Shown: in pieces, positions 1 to 8,354 of the stretch
Layout of the letters: every line of letters begins with the position of its first letter
Numbering within the stretch: position 1 is the stretch's first letter
Assembly: GCA_032119595.1 (NCBI GenBank)
Contig: JAUMBQ010000010.1
Coordinates: 124,001-188,000 of the forward strand
From: JAGIBJ01 sp032119595
GTDB taxonomy: Bacteria; Actinomycetota; Thermoleophilia; Solirubrobacterales; Solirubrobacteraceae
Direction: 5' to 3'
DNA: 64,000 nt
The notes under the pieces: model-generated
Databases searched by the model: none
What the model was told of the DNA's origin: nothing
What the model saw: the letters and a program-made list of their open reading frames with translations, nothing else
Made by a program: the position numbers and the translations under genes

Positions 1-57
1 CATGGGGCCGGCACCGGGCGGGTAGTCGGCGGGCTGCGTGCTGCTGGACTGGGTCAT
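1..57 (-). CDS. N-terminal 19 codons of a leftward gene cut by the window edge
   Basis: An ATG on the minus strand at 57 opens a frame (MTQSSSTQPADYPPGAGPM) that runs off the left edge. A good Shine-Dalgarno sequence (GAAGGTGG) sits just upstream, which supports the start. The polar, Ser/Pro-rich opening would suit the cytoplasmic tail of a membrane exporter, but the product cannot be identified. A palindrome at 121-147 lies in its likely promoter. Confidence 0.6.
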   Translation of the reverse strand, partial: MTQSSSTQPADYPPGAGPM

Positions 58-120
58 GGCCACCTTCGATGCGAATGGGCGCCGCAACGGCGGCGCTGCC
101 TGAGGCGACCGTACACCACA

Positions 121-147
121 AACTGATCTACTGAACCCTGGTCAGTT
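121..147. promoter_or_regulatory. TetR-like palindromic operator
   Basis: Arms AACTGATC and GGTCAGTT pair at 7 of 8 positions around an 11-base centre, 64-90 bases upstream of the leftward ATG at 57. ACTGA/TCAGT half-sites are typical of TetR/AcrR-type operators in actinobacteria. No TetR gene is in the window, so the regulator is unknown. Confidence 0.4.
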
Positions 148-186
148 AGATTCGGCGCTCACGAGCGCGCGGGACCGGATTCGAAC

Positions 187-1461
187 TCAGCCGAGGGTGC
201 AGTCGGCTGCGGTGCCGCTCGTCTGCGTCGGCTCGCCGACCACGAAGGCGAAGCTCCGTCGCATCAGGGGTGGGAGACCCTTGAGGCGCTCGCCTCGTCC
301 GCCGCGGTTCAGCGTGAGATCGAGCTGGTTGTAGCCGAGCTTGAGCTGGCCCATCCGCGCGGTCGCGGTGAACGGCCACTTGAGGGTGCTCTTGGTGGCT
401 GTGGCGTTGATGCGGATGCGGACCCAGCGCCAGCGGCGCGGCGAGGTCATCTTGGCGTTCTTGCGCAGACCGACCCGGACGGCGATCGTCTTCTGGTCCT
501 TGTTCGGTGAGAGCCGCACCACGAGCACCGGCGTGCGGCGAGCAGCGGTGCTCCCTCGCGCCGTTCGGCGGGTCGAGGCGAGGAGATCCTTGCGGCGCTT
601 GAGCTCGGCCACCCCGACCGACGTGGTGTCTCCGCCCGCCGCGATCACCGAGTCCGTCGTCGACGACAGCGGCTGCTGGACCCCGGACGTGCCGGTGATC
701 TCGGCCTTCTTCGCGACCTTCGCGGACTTCTTGATCTTCTTGGGGCGCGTGATCGCGCGCGCACCGATGTAGGACCGCGTCGGGAAGGTGATGATCCGGC
801 ACTGGCGTTCGATGCGGATCGTCGACGGCGGATTCGTCGACGCCGGCGTGGCAGCAGCGCCACCGTCGATCGCGACGCCTGGGTCGACGAACGGGTCCGG
901 CGGACGATCGTCGAACGGCGTCGCACCCCAGCTGAAGTTCTGGACGGTCGACAGGCCCTGCTGGGGGTTGTCGCCCGTGTAGACGATGCGCAGCAGGTAG
1001 GCGTGCTTCTCGCCGACGGCCCAGCGGGTCGGGTCGGCGATGCCATCGTCGGAGCTCGGGAGGTCGGCGAGCGTGCCGCGGAAGACCACGCCGACATCGC
1101 CGGAGCCGTAATCGGCGGCATCAGCGACGAAGCCGGTGCAGACGCCGGGAGCGGTCCCCTCCGGAATGGTGCCCCGGACGAGCTCGAGTTCGAGCCACGG
1201 CGAGAGATCAGCGGTGGTCGCACTGCCGAAGAGGGTGACATCGGCCGGCTGTGGGCCCTCGTTCGTCAGCACCGTGCAGCGCTCCATCTGCTGGCCGTTG
1301 ACGAGCCCATTCTCCTGGAAGAGCGGTGCGGACGACGCGATCGTGACCGCGGCAGCGGCAGGCGCGCGGTCGCGGCCAGCGATCTGGTCGGCGGCGAACG
1401 CCGAGCCGGCGAGCGCCATCACGGCCCCGCTGGCGGCAGCAGCACGGCGCAGGCCAATCAT
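187..1461 (-). CDS. Secreted TasA/camelysin-like protein with basic C-terminal extension
   Basis: The 424-residue product starts with a signal segment (residues about 2-24, ending SAFA). Residues about 35-195 resemble the TasA/camelysin-like protein encoded upstream: both have an R-x-G-T-(I/M)-P block, a C-x-G-F block and a QGLS-x-x-QNF or QGLSATQDF block. Residues 240-424 are rich in Lys/Arg and unrelated to anything I recognise; they could bind an anionic wall polymer (inference). The ATG overlaps the stop of the signal peptidase gene (ATGA), so the two should be translationally coupled. The order suggests a surface or matrix protein processed by the linked SipW-like peptidase. Leftward reading frames upstream of this ATG lie inside the peptidase gene and were not used. 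Confidence 0.75.
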   Translation of the reverse strand: MIGLRRAAAASGAVMALAGSAFAADQIAGRDRAPAAAAVTIASSAPLFQENGLVNGQQMERCTVLTNEGPQPADVTLFGSATTADLSPWLELELVRGTIPEGTAPGVCTGFVADAADYGSGDVGVVFRGTLADLPSSDDGIADPTRWAVGEKHAYLLRIVYTGDNPQQGLSTVQNFSWGATPFDDRPPDPFVDPGVAIDGGAAATPASTNPPSTIRIERQCRIITFPTRSYIGARAITRPKKIKKSAKVAKKAEITGTSGVQQPLSSTTDSVIAAGGDTTSVGVAELKRRKDLLASTRRTARGSTAARRTPVLVVRLSPNKDQKTIAVRVGLRKNAKMTSPRRWRWVRIRINATATKSTLKWPFTATARMGQLKLGYNQLDLTLNRGGRGERLKGLPPLMRRSFAFVVGEPTQTSGTAADCTLG

Positions 1462-1994
1462 GCGGGCCGCTTCCAGATCGACCGCAGCTGTGACAGCGCC
1501 AGCAGCAGTCCGGCGATGAGGACGGCGAAGGCGACGAACGGGCCTTTGAGCGCGTCGACCGCAGAGCCAACCGACGGGACCGTCCCGCGGACAAGCGCGA
1601 CATCGGAGCCCTTGCGAATCGTCCACGCTTCACTCGTGGGGTTGGCGTCGCCCTGCGTCGTCACGTGCAGGGCGCCGGGGCGTCCGTCGATGCGTTTGAC
1701 GCGGTGGACGATGACCTGTCCGGAACTCGTGCGCACGCCGATTACGTCGCCCAGACGGACCGTGTCGATCGGGACCTGCTTGACGAGGACCAGGTCGCCG
1801 GGCTGGAGCACCGGAGCCATCGACCCGGTCTGCTCCACGCGCACGCGCAGGCCGTTGGCACCGGCGACGACCACAGCGATCAGGAGCATGAGTGCCGTCA
1901 GGAGGAGCAGTCCGCTGAGGAAGCTGCCGGCCCGGCCGGCGGCGGATCGCGGTCGACCGATCGCCAGCGGGGGGCTGGAGGCGGCTGAACTCAC
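1458..1994 (-). CDS. sipW: SipW-like signal peptidase I (Ser-His type)
   Basis: A 178-residue membrane peptidase expected to remove signal peptides of the flanking TasA-like proteins. It has a membrane segment at about 25-47, the catalytic serine in TGSMAP (Ser58), and VIVHRV with His97 where typical bacterial leader peptidases have Lys. The conserved GDAN box is at 116-119. Ser-His use marks the ER/archaeal/SipW subfamily (established knowledge). A second hydrophobic segment lies near the C-terminus (about 150-170). The GTG start overlaps the stop of the upstream TasA-like gene (GTGA), and its own stop overlaps the next ATG, giving a tightly coupled three-gene operon. The start was chosen because of this overlap; a longer frame upstream would read through the preceding gene. 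Confidence 0.85.
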   Translation of the reverse strand: MSSAASSPPLAIGRPRSAAGRAGSFLSGLLLLTALMLLIAVVVAGANGLRVRVEQTGSMAPVLQPGDLVLVKQVPIDTVRLGDVIGVRTSSGQVIVHRVKRIDGRPGALHVTTQGDANPTSEAWTIRKGSDVALVRGTVPSVGSAVDALKGPFVAFAVLIAGLLLALSQLRSIWKRPA

Positions 1995-2590
1995 AGGTTG
2001 CGAGCCTCGAACGAAAAGTCCTGCGTGGCCGAAAGCCCTTGCGCGGCGTTGTCGTTCTGCACGGTCAGGGTGATCTCGTACACGGCAGAGTCGCCGTTCG
2101 ACCACGAGGACACCGGGTCGCTGATGCCAGCGGTGTAGCTCGTCGGGAAGGCCGTGAGCGAGGTATCGAGGATCACGCCCGCACCGTCGCCGTTGAAGTC
2201 GGTGGCCTCTGGCGTGAAGCCGGAGCAGTCGCCGGAGGGGCCGACCGCCGGCATGGTGCCCCGGCGGATTCGAAGGTCGAGGTAGTCGGCGAGGCCGTCG
2301 CCGCCCGTCGCGCCGTAGAGCTTCACGTCGGAGTTGACGCCGCCGGTGCTCTCGTAGTCGACCTGGATACAACGGATGAAGCTGTCGCCGGGCGTGAACC
2401 CGCTGACGGAGAAGAGCGCGCTGCCGGCGTCGTTGTCGGTGAGCTTGATCGTGCCGGCGGTGAATTGGTTGCCGTCGTTGCCCGCGACGGAGGTGTAGGC
2501 CGAGAAGACTGCGGCGCCGACGGCGCCGATCAACAGGCCGACGACCACGACGGTGGCGAGCAGGTTGCGGGCGGTGGGCGTCAGCGTCAC
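1991..2590 (-). CDS. TasA/camelysin-family secreted protein
   Basis: The 199-residue product has a short N-terminal stretch and a hydrophobic segment at about 9-31 ending AVFSAYTS, the usual layout of SipW-dependent substrates. The rest is a beta-rich, Asp/Gly/Thr-rich domain with FTAGTIKL and QGLSATQDFSF blocks typical of the TasA/camelysin (M73-like) family. In Bacillus, TasA forms extracellular fibres and needs SipW; the same operon logic is seen here. A fibre role in this organism is inference. It is the first gene of the operon, starts with GTG, and shows no clear Shine-Dalgarno sequence. Confidence 0.8.
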   Translation of the reverse strand: MTLTPTARNLLATVVVVGLLIGAVGAAVFSAYTSVAGNDGNQFTAGTIKLTDNDAGSALFSVSGFTPGDSFIRCIQVDYESTGGVNSDVKLYGATGGDGLADYLDLRIRRGTMPAVGPSGDCSGFTPEATDFNGDGAGVILDTSLTAFPTSYTAGISDPVSSWSNGDSAVYEITLTVQNDNAAQGLSATQDFSFEARNL

Positions 2591-2770
2591 GGCAGGAAGG
2601 GGGACGTGGACGCGCGGGCGACCTCGTGCTTCTTCACTCGGCGTTCTGGGGCGCGGGTTGAGGGGACCTGGCAGGAGTTGGACGCGGGTCGTACGTCTGG
2701 CTAGCCCGGCAGTAGCTCGGTCGCGACTGGTCGACGCGCTGGCTATGACATTTCCGACCGATCAAGGCAC

Positions 2771-2795
2771 GCGGGCGGTGGCGCGCACCGCCCGC
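2771..2795 (+). other. Strong hairpin just before the VKOR gene
   Basis: A perfect 10-bp inverted repeat (GCGGGCGGTG/CACCGCCCGC) with a 5-base loop ends two bases before an in-frame ATG at 2798. In RNA it would hinder initiation at that ATG and leave the SD-preceded GTG at 2816 free, so it bears on the start choice. It could instead be a binding site. Confidence 0.45.
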
Positions 2796-2815
2796 CGATG
2801 CGGCAGGATGAGCGG

Positions 2816-3289
2816 GTGGACCGCACCGACCGTCGCCTGCTCCTTCTGATTCGCCTGGTGATCGTTCCGGGCTTCCTGGCTGCCGGGTACCTCTCCTACA
2901 CGAAGGCCTTCAACAAGGCGATCATGTGCACGGGTGGCTGTGAGTCCGTGCAGTCCAGCAAGTGGTCGGCCGTCTTCGACATCCCGGTCGTCTACATCGG
3001 CGTCGTCGCCTACGTCACGATCTTCGCTGCCACGTTCATCAAGGGCGACCTCGGCAAGATGCTGGCCGTGTTCGTCGCGTCCTGCGGTGCCGTCTTCAGT
3101 GTCTTCCTTCAGTACCAGTCGCTCGGTGTGCTCGGGAAGCCGTGCCCGTACTGCATCGTGAGCGCCATCTGCATGCTGATCCTGGCCGGGCTCACGCTTA
3201 CACGCGTCATCCGGCTCCCCAAGGTGGACGGGCCGGACTTCACCGCCGGGGATGACCGGTCGCCCGACGGAAGCCCTCAGGCCGTCTGA
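2816..3289 (+). CDS. Vitamin K epoxide reductase (VKOR) family membrane protein
   Basis: A 157-residue polytopic membrane protein that should re-oxidise a periplasmic DsbA-like partner and pass electrons to quinone. It shows the bacterial VKOR features: a CTGGCESVQSSKW block (Cys38, Cys42 and a conserved Ser) and a CPYC redox pair (Cys110/Cys113), with four hydrophobic segments. No Trx/DsbA domain is fused and none is adjacent. GTG 2816 is preferred because AGGA lies 7 bases upstream and a stable hairpin abuts the alternative ATG at 2798, which would add six residues. It is divergent from the TasA operon across about 220 bases. Confidence 0.85.
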   Translation: MDRTDRRLLLLIRLVIVPGFLAAGYLSYTKAFNKAIMCTGGCESVQSSKWSAVFDIPVVYIGVVAYVTIFAATFIKGDLGKMLAVFVASCGAVFSVFLQYQSLGVLGKPCPYCIVSAICMLILAGLTLTRVIRLPKVDGPDFTAGDDRSPDGSPQAV

Positions 3290-3364
3290 CCACGGGCGGA
3301 CGTCGCGAGTCCCGCTGACCACGGGCGTTTGGACGCTCCGAGCGGCGTCTGCCACGATGGCCAG

Positions 3365-3808
<444 letters not shown>

Positions 3809-3818
3809 ATTGGCGCCC

Positions 3819-4229
3819 ATGGACCTCTCGATTCACTCGACCTTCCTTCCCCAGGACGACCCGGACACGGCCCTGGCCTTCTACCGCGACACCCTCGGGT
3901 TCGAGGTGCGCAATGACGTTGGGTACCAGGGCTTGCGCTGGATCACGGTCGGGCCTCCCGGCAACGCCGGCACGTCGATCGTGCTCTACCCGCCGGCCGC
4001 GACGCCCGGACTCACCGAAGACGAGCAGCGGACGATCGCGGAGATGATGGCGAAGGGCACCTTCGGCAGCATGAACTTTGCGACCAAGGACGTCGATGCC
4101 ACCTTCGCGAAGCTGCAGGCTAGCGACGCCGAGGTGGTGCAGGAGCCGACCGATCAGCCGTACGGCGTGCGCGACTGCGCGTTCCGCGATCCCGCCGGCA
4201 ACCTGCTGCGCATCCAGGAAGCTCGCTAG
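3819..4229 (+). CDS. VOC (glyoxalase/bleomycin-resistance fold) protein
   Basis: A 136-residue single-domain VOC protein with the two beta-alpha-beta-beta-beta halves visible: LAFYRDTLGFEV near the N-terminus, and VRDCAFRDPAGNLLRIQE at the C-terminus, whose terminal Glu is a usual metal ligand. Such proteins are metal-dependent isomerases or lyases, or simply bind drugs; the substrate is unknown. Its stop overlaps the GTG of the UvrA-like gene (TAGTG), and it follows an AraC regulator. The context suggests a small drug- or toxin-response unit. Confidence 0.85.
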   Translation: MDLSIHSTFLPQDDPDTALAFYRDTLGFEVRNDVGYQGLRWITVGPPGNAGTSIVLYPPAATPGLTEDEQRTIAEMMAKGTFGSMNFATKDVDATFAKLQASDAEVVQEPTDQPYGVRDCAFRDPAGNLLRIQEAR

Positions 4230-6577
4230 TGCACCCAGCCGACCGCCACGACCTCATCCGCGTGCAAGGCGCGCGCGAAAACAACCTGCGCGATGTCAAC
4301 ATCGAGATCCCGAAGCGCCGGCTGACGGTGTTCACCGGGATCTCCGGCTCAGGGAAGAGTTCGCTGGTGTTCGGCACGATCGCCGCGGAATCCCAGCGGA
4401 TGATCAACGAGACGTACAGCGCGTTCGTCCAGGGTTTCATGCCGACGCAGTCGCGTCCGGAGGTCGACCTGCTGGAGGGGCTGACGACGGCGATCCTCGT
4501 CGATCAGGAGCGGATGGGCGGGGATGCGCGGTCGACGGTCGGCACCGCCACCGACGCCAACGCGATGCTGCGCATTCTCTTCAGCCGGCTCGGGAAGCCG
4601 CACGTCGGCTCGCCGAACGCGTACTCGTTCAACGTTCCGTCGGTGAGCGCGAAGGGCGGGATGACCGTCGAGCGCGGCAACAAGAAGACCGTCGCGGTGT
4701 CGTTCAACCGGACCGGAGGGATGTGCCCGCGGTGCGAGGGGAGGGGGCACGTCAGCGACTTCAACCTGGCGGCGCTCTACGACGAGACCAAGTCGATCAA
4801 CGACGGCGCGCTCACGATCCCGGGCTACAGCATGGACGGCTGGTACGGCCGGATCTTCAACAGCTGCGGGTTCTTCGACGCCGACAAGCCGATCAAGAAG
4901 TTCACGAAGAAGGAACTCGACGATCTTCTCTACAAAGAGCCGACGAAGATCAAGGTCGAGGGCATCAACCTCACCTACGAGGGCGTGATCCCGAAGATCC
5001 AGAAGTCGATGCTCACCAAGGACCCGGCGGCCATGCAGCCGCACATCCGGGCGTTCGTTCAGCGCGCGGTGATCTTCGCCACGTGCCCGGAATGCGATGG
5101 GACGCGGCTCGCCGAGCCGGCCCGCAAGTCCAAGATCAACGGGATCAACATCGCCGATACCTGCGCGATGCAGATCACGGATCTGGCGGAGTGGGTGCGG
5201 GAACTCGACGAGCCGTCGGTCGCGCCGCTCCTGCGGGCGCTCGAGCACGTGTTTGACTCCTTCGTAGAGATCGGCCTTGGCTACCTGTCGCTCGATCGCG
5301 CCTCCGGGACGCTGTCAGGCGGCGAGGCGCAGCGCGTGAAGATGATCCGCCATCTCGGGTCGTCGCTGACCGACGTGACGTACGTGTTCGACGAGCCGAC
5401 GGCGGGCCTGCACCCGCACGACATCCAGCGGATGAACGGCCTGCTCCTGCGCCTGCGCGACAAGGGCAACACCGTGCTCGTGGTGGAACACAAGCCGGAG
5501 ACGATCGCGATCGCCGACCACGTCGTCGATCTCGGGCCGGGCGCGGGCTCTGAGGGCGGCACGGTCTGCTTCGAGGGCGACTTCGACGGGCTGCGCGCGA
5601 GCGACACCATCACCGGCCGCCACCTCGACGACCGGGCCTCGCTCAAATCCGCTGTCCGCGCGTCGACGGGCGCATTGGAGGTCCGCGGGGCCAGCGACCA
5701 CAACCTGAAGAACGTGGATGTCGACATTCCGTTGGGCGTGCTGGTCGTGGTGACCGGCGTCGCTGGCTCGGGGAAGAGCTCGCTCATCACCGGCTCGGTG
5801 TCGAACCGAGAGGGCGTCGTGTCGATCGACCAGAGCGCGATCAAGGGCTCGCGGCGGAGCAACCCGGCGACCTACACGGGGCTGCTGGAGCCGATCCGCA
5901 AGGCCTTCGCGAAGGCCAACGGCGTGAAGCCGGCCTTGTTCTCCGCCAACTCAGAGGGTGCATGCCCGGCCTGTAACGGCGCTGGGGTGATCTACACCGA
6001 CCTCGGCATGATGGCCGGCGTCGCGTCCACGTGCGAGGACTGCGGCGGCAAGCGGTTCGATGCGTCGGTGCTTGAGTTCACCTTCGGCGACCGCAACATC
6101 GCCGAGGTTTTGGCGATGCCCGCCCGAGAGGCCGCGGCATTCTTCAGCGACGGCGACACCAAGGTGCCGGCGGCGTCCAAGATCCTGCGCGCGCTCGAAG
6201 ATGTGGGCCTTGGTTACCTCACCATCGGTCAGCCGCTCACGACGCTGTCTGGCGGCGAGCGCCAGCGCCTCAAATTGGCCGCGCAGATGTTCGACAAGGG
6301 CGATGTCTACGTGCTCGACGAGCCGACCACCGGCCTGCATCTGGCGGACGTCGAGCAGCTCCTGGGGCTTCTGGATCGCCTCGTGGACTCCGGCAAGTCC
6401 GTCATCGCGATCGAGCACCACCAGGCCGTGATGGCGCACGCCGACTGGATCGTCGACCTGGGGCCAGGCGCCGGCACCGACGGCGGCCAGATCGTGTTCG
6501 AGGGCACCCCTGCCGACCTCGTCAGCGCGAAGAACACCCTGACCGGCGAGCACCTCGCGGAGTACGTGGGGGCCTGA
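4229..6577 (+). CDS. UvrA-like ABC ATPase lacking the UvrB-binding region
   Basis: A 782-residue twin ABC ATPase of the UvrA superfamily. It has two Walker A motifs (GISGSGKSSL near 37; GVAGSGKSSL near 508), two signatures (LSGGEAQR near 361; LSGGERQR near 673), two DEPT(A/T)GLH Walker B boxes, and Cys-rich zinc modules (CPRCEG, CPECDG, CPACNG, CEDCGG). Canonical UvrA is about 950 residues; the UvrB-binding and insertion regions are reduced here. This form is therefore a UvrA2/DrrC-like paralogue, in some species linked to resistance to DNA-binding drugs (established for the family, inferred here). The GTG start overlaps the VOC stop. Confidence 0.85.
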   Translation: MHPADRHDLIRVQGARENNLRDVNIEIPKRRLTVFTGISGSGKSSLVFGTIAAESQRMINETYSAFVQGFMPTQSRPEVDLLEGLTTAILVDQERMGGDARSTVGTATDANAMLRILFSRLGKPHVGSPNAYSFNVPSVSAKGGMTVERGNKKTVAVSFNRTGGMCPRCEGRGHVSDFNLAALYDETKSINDGALTIPGYSMDGWYGRIFNSCGFFDADKPIKKFTKKELDDLLYKEPTKIKVEGINLTYEGVIPKIQKSMLTKDPAAMQPHIRAFVQRAVIFATCPECDGTRLAEPARKSKINGINIADTCAMQITDLAEWVRELDEPSVAPLLRALEHVFDSFVEIGLGYLSLDRASGTLSGGEAQRVKMIRHLGSSLTDVTYVFDEPTAGLHPHDIQRMNGLLLRLRDKGNTVLVVEHKPETIAIADHVVDLGPGAGSEGGTVCFEGDFDGLRASDTITGRHLDDRASLKSAVRASTGALEVRGASDHNLKNVDVDIPLGVLVVVTGVAGSGKSSLITGSVSNREGVVSIDQSAIKGSRRSNPATYTGLLEPIRKAFAKANGVKPALFSANSEGACPACNGAGVIYTDLGMMAGVASTCEDCGGKRFDASVLEFTFGDRNIAEVLAMPAREAAAFFSDGDTKVPAASKILRALEDVGLGYLTIGQPLTTLSGGERQRLKLAAQMFDKGDVYVLDEPTTGLHLADVEQLLGLLDRLVDSGKSVIAIEHHQAVMAHADWIVDLGPGAGTDGGQIVFEGTPADLVSAKNTLTGEHLAEYVGA

Positions 6578-6696
6578 GCGAATTCAAAGCGGACCTCTAG
6601 TTTCGCGATCGGCGTGGGCCGCGCCGCAGGTGGCGTAGACACGAAATGGCCTGTGGAACGCCGGTCCGGTGTCTACGTCCCCTGGCCAGTCGGCGC

Positions 6697-6713
6697 CGTC
6701 GGCACCGCCGACG
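6697..6713. terminator. Possible bidirectional terminator hairpin
   Basis: CGTCGGC-ACC-GCCGACG forms a 7-bp stem between the convergent UvrA-like and GMC genes. A longer-range inverted repeat (CGTAGACAC at 6634-6642, GTGTCTACG at 6669-6677) is also present. No U-tract is seen, so termination is inferred from position. Confidence 0.4.
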
Positions 6714-6726
6714 CCGGCTACCCGCC

Positions 6727-8319
6727 TCAGACGGCGGCGGGCACCCGTCCCTTGATCAGGTCGGCGGCCTTCTCGGCGATCACGACGACGGTGGCATTGG
6801 TGTTGCCGCCGGTGATCGTGGGCATGATGGACGCGTCGATGACGCGGAGGCCTTCGAGTCCGTGGACGCGGAGCTCGCTGTCGACGACGGCGCCGTCGGC
6901 GGTGTCGCTCATCCGGCAGGTGCCGACCGGGTGGTAGAGCAGCATCAGACGCTGGCGGAGGTCCTCTTCGAGGTCTTCGCGAGAGACGGCGTCCGGGCCC
7001 GGCTTGACCTCCTTGATCACGACGTCGCTAATGGCGTCCTGGCGCATGATCTCGCGCGCCAATTCCATGCCGGCGATGAGGGCGTCGACGTCCTCGGGCT
7101 CCGACAGGGTGTTCGTGATGATCTTCGGCTTGGATGTCGGATCGGCGTCGCGCAGCCACACCTGGCCGCGGGCCTTGGGGGAGATGAGCACCGGGCCGAC
7201 CACCGCGCAATGGCCGTCATACGTCGCGGCGCCGTGGTCGTCGAAGTACGCCGCGCCCATGTGGAACTGCAGATCAGCGGCCGGAAGGCCCGGACGGCTG
7301 CGCGTGAACGCGGTGATCTCGGCCACGGTCGACGTGAGCGGCCCCGTCTTGCGCAGCGCCCACTCCGCCAGGTGCTTCGGCGACTCCGCGGTGAAGAGGG
7401 AATGCTCGTCGCTGACCTCGTAGATCACCGTCACGAACGGGTGATCCTGAAGGTTGCGGCCGACGCCCGGCAGGTCGTGCTTCGGCGTCACCCCGGCCGC
7501 GCGCAGTTCCTCGGGGTCGCCGATCCCAGACAGCAGCAGGATCTGCGGCGAATTGATTGCGCCCGCCGCGAGCAGCACCTCGCGCTCGGCCCGGATGAGT
7601 TCCTCCTTGCCGCGCTTCCCGCTGGACACGCGAAGGCCGACGGCACGGTTGCCTTCGAGCTCGACGCCGAGCACCGTGACGCCGGTGCGAACTTCGAGAT
7701 TCGGCCGCTTCATCGCCGGCTTCAAGTAGCCGTCGGCAGCGCTGAAGCGCTTGCCGCCGCTCTGGCTCACCTGGAACCAGGACACGCCATCCTGCTCGGG
7801 GCCGTTGTAGTCGTCGATGGCCGGCACGCCGGCCTGCACCGTGGCGTCGAGCAAGCGCTTGCTCACCCGTCGCGGCGAGCGCTGCTCCTCGATCCGCAGT
7901 GGGCCGCCGGCACCGTGGAACTCACTGGCCCCGCGGACGTTGTCCTCAGCGCCCTTGAAGTAGGGGAGCAGGTCGCGGTAGCCCCAGCCGGGCGCGCCTT
8001 GGGCTTCCCAACCGTCGTAGTCGAGCGGGCGGCCGCGCACGTAGAGCATCGCGTTCATGGAGCTCGACCCTCCGAGCGTCTTGCCGCGCGGGATGTAGAG
8101 TTCGCGACCGTCGACGGCCGGCTCCGGCTCGGTGACGTAGTCCCAGTCGAGTTTGGGGTCGTGGAACTGCTTGGCGAATGCTGCCGGGATCTTGATGTTG
8201 AGCGAGCGATCCTTGCCGCCGGCCTCCAGCAGCAGCACCCGCACCGACGGGTCCTCCGACAAACGGTTCGCAAGAACACAGCCTGCGGTGCCCGCGCCGG
8301 CGATCACGTAGTCGTACAT
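6727..8319 (-). CDS. GMC-family FAD-dependent oxidoreductase (choline/alcohol dehydrogenase type)
   Basis: A 530-residue flavoprotein that oxidises an alcohol to an aldehyde or ketone. It has an N-terminal dinucleotide motif AGAGTAGCVLANRL (residues 7-20), GMC signature GKTLGGSSSMNAMLYVRG (about 75-93), signature 2 GAINSPQILLLSGIG, and the C-terminal active-site blocks YHPVGTCRMS (His) and GGNTNAT (Asn). ATG 8319 is preceded by AGGGGGAA; longer frames add no homology. It lies 35 bases downstream of the BVMO-type gene in the same direction, so alcohol and ketone oxidation may be consecutive steps of one catabolic route. The substrate is unknown. Confidence 0.88.
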   Translation of the reverse strand: MYDYVIAGAGTAGCVLANRLSEDPSVRVLLLEAGGKDRSLNIKIPAAFAKQFHDPKLDWDYVTEPEPAVDGRELYIPRGKTLGGSSSMNAMLYVRGRPLDYDGWEAQGAPGWGYRDLLPYFKGAEDNVRGASEFHGAGGPLRIEEQRSPRRVSKRLLDATVQAGVPAIDDYNGPEQDGVSWFQVSQSGGKRFSAADGYLKPAMKRPNLEVRTGVTVLGVELEGNRAVGLRVSSGKRGKEELIRAEREVLLAAGAINSPQILLLSGIGDPEELRAAGVTPKHDLPGVGRNLQDHPFVTVIYEVSDEHSLFTAESPKHLAEWALRKTGPLTSTVAEITAFTRSRPGLPAADLQFHMGAAYFDDHGAATYDGHCAVVGPVLISPKARGQVWLRDADPTSKPKIITNTLSEPEDVDALIAGMELAREIMRQDAISDVVIKEVKPGPDAVSREDLEEDLRQRLMLLYHPVGTCRMSDTADGAVVDSELRVHGLEGLRVIDASIMPTITGGNTNATVVVIAEKAADLIKGRVPAAV

Positions 8320-8354
8320 CTGGTTGGTTCCCCCTGGAAGCGAGGCCGCGGCAA

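Noticed and set aside
4229..6577. Housekeeping UvrA
   Set aside because: It is about 170 residues too short, with the UvrB-binding and insertion regions reduced, and it is linked to AraC and VOC genes rather than to repair genes.
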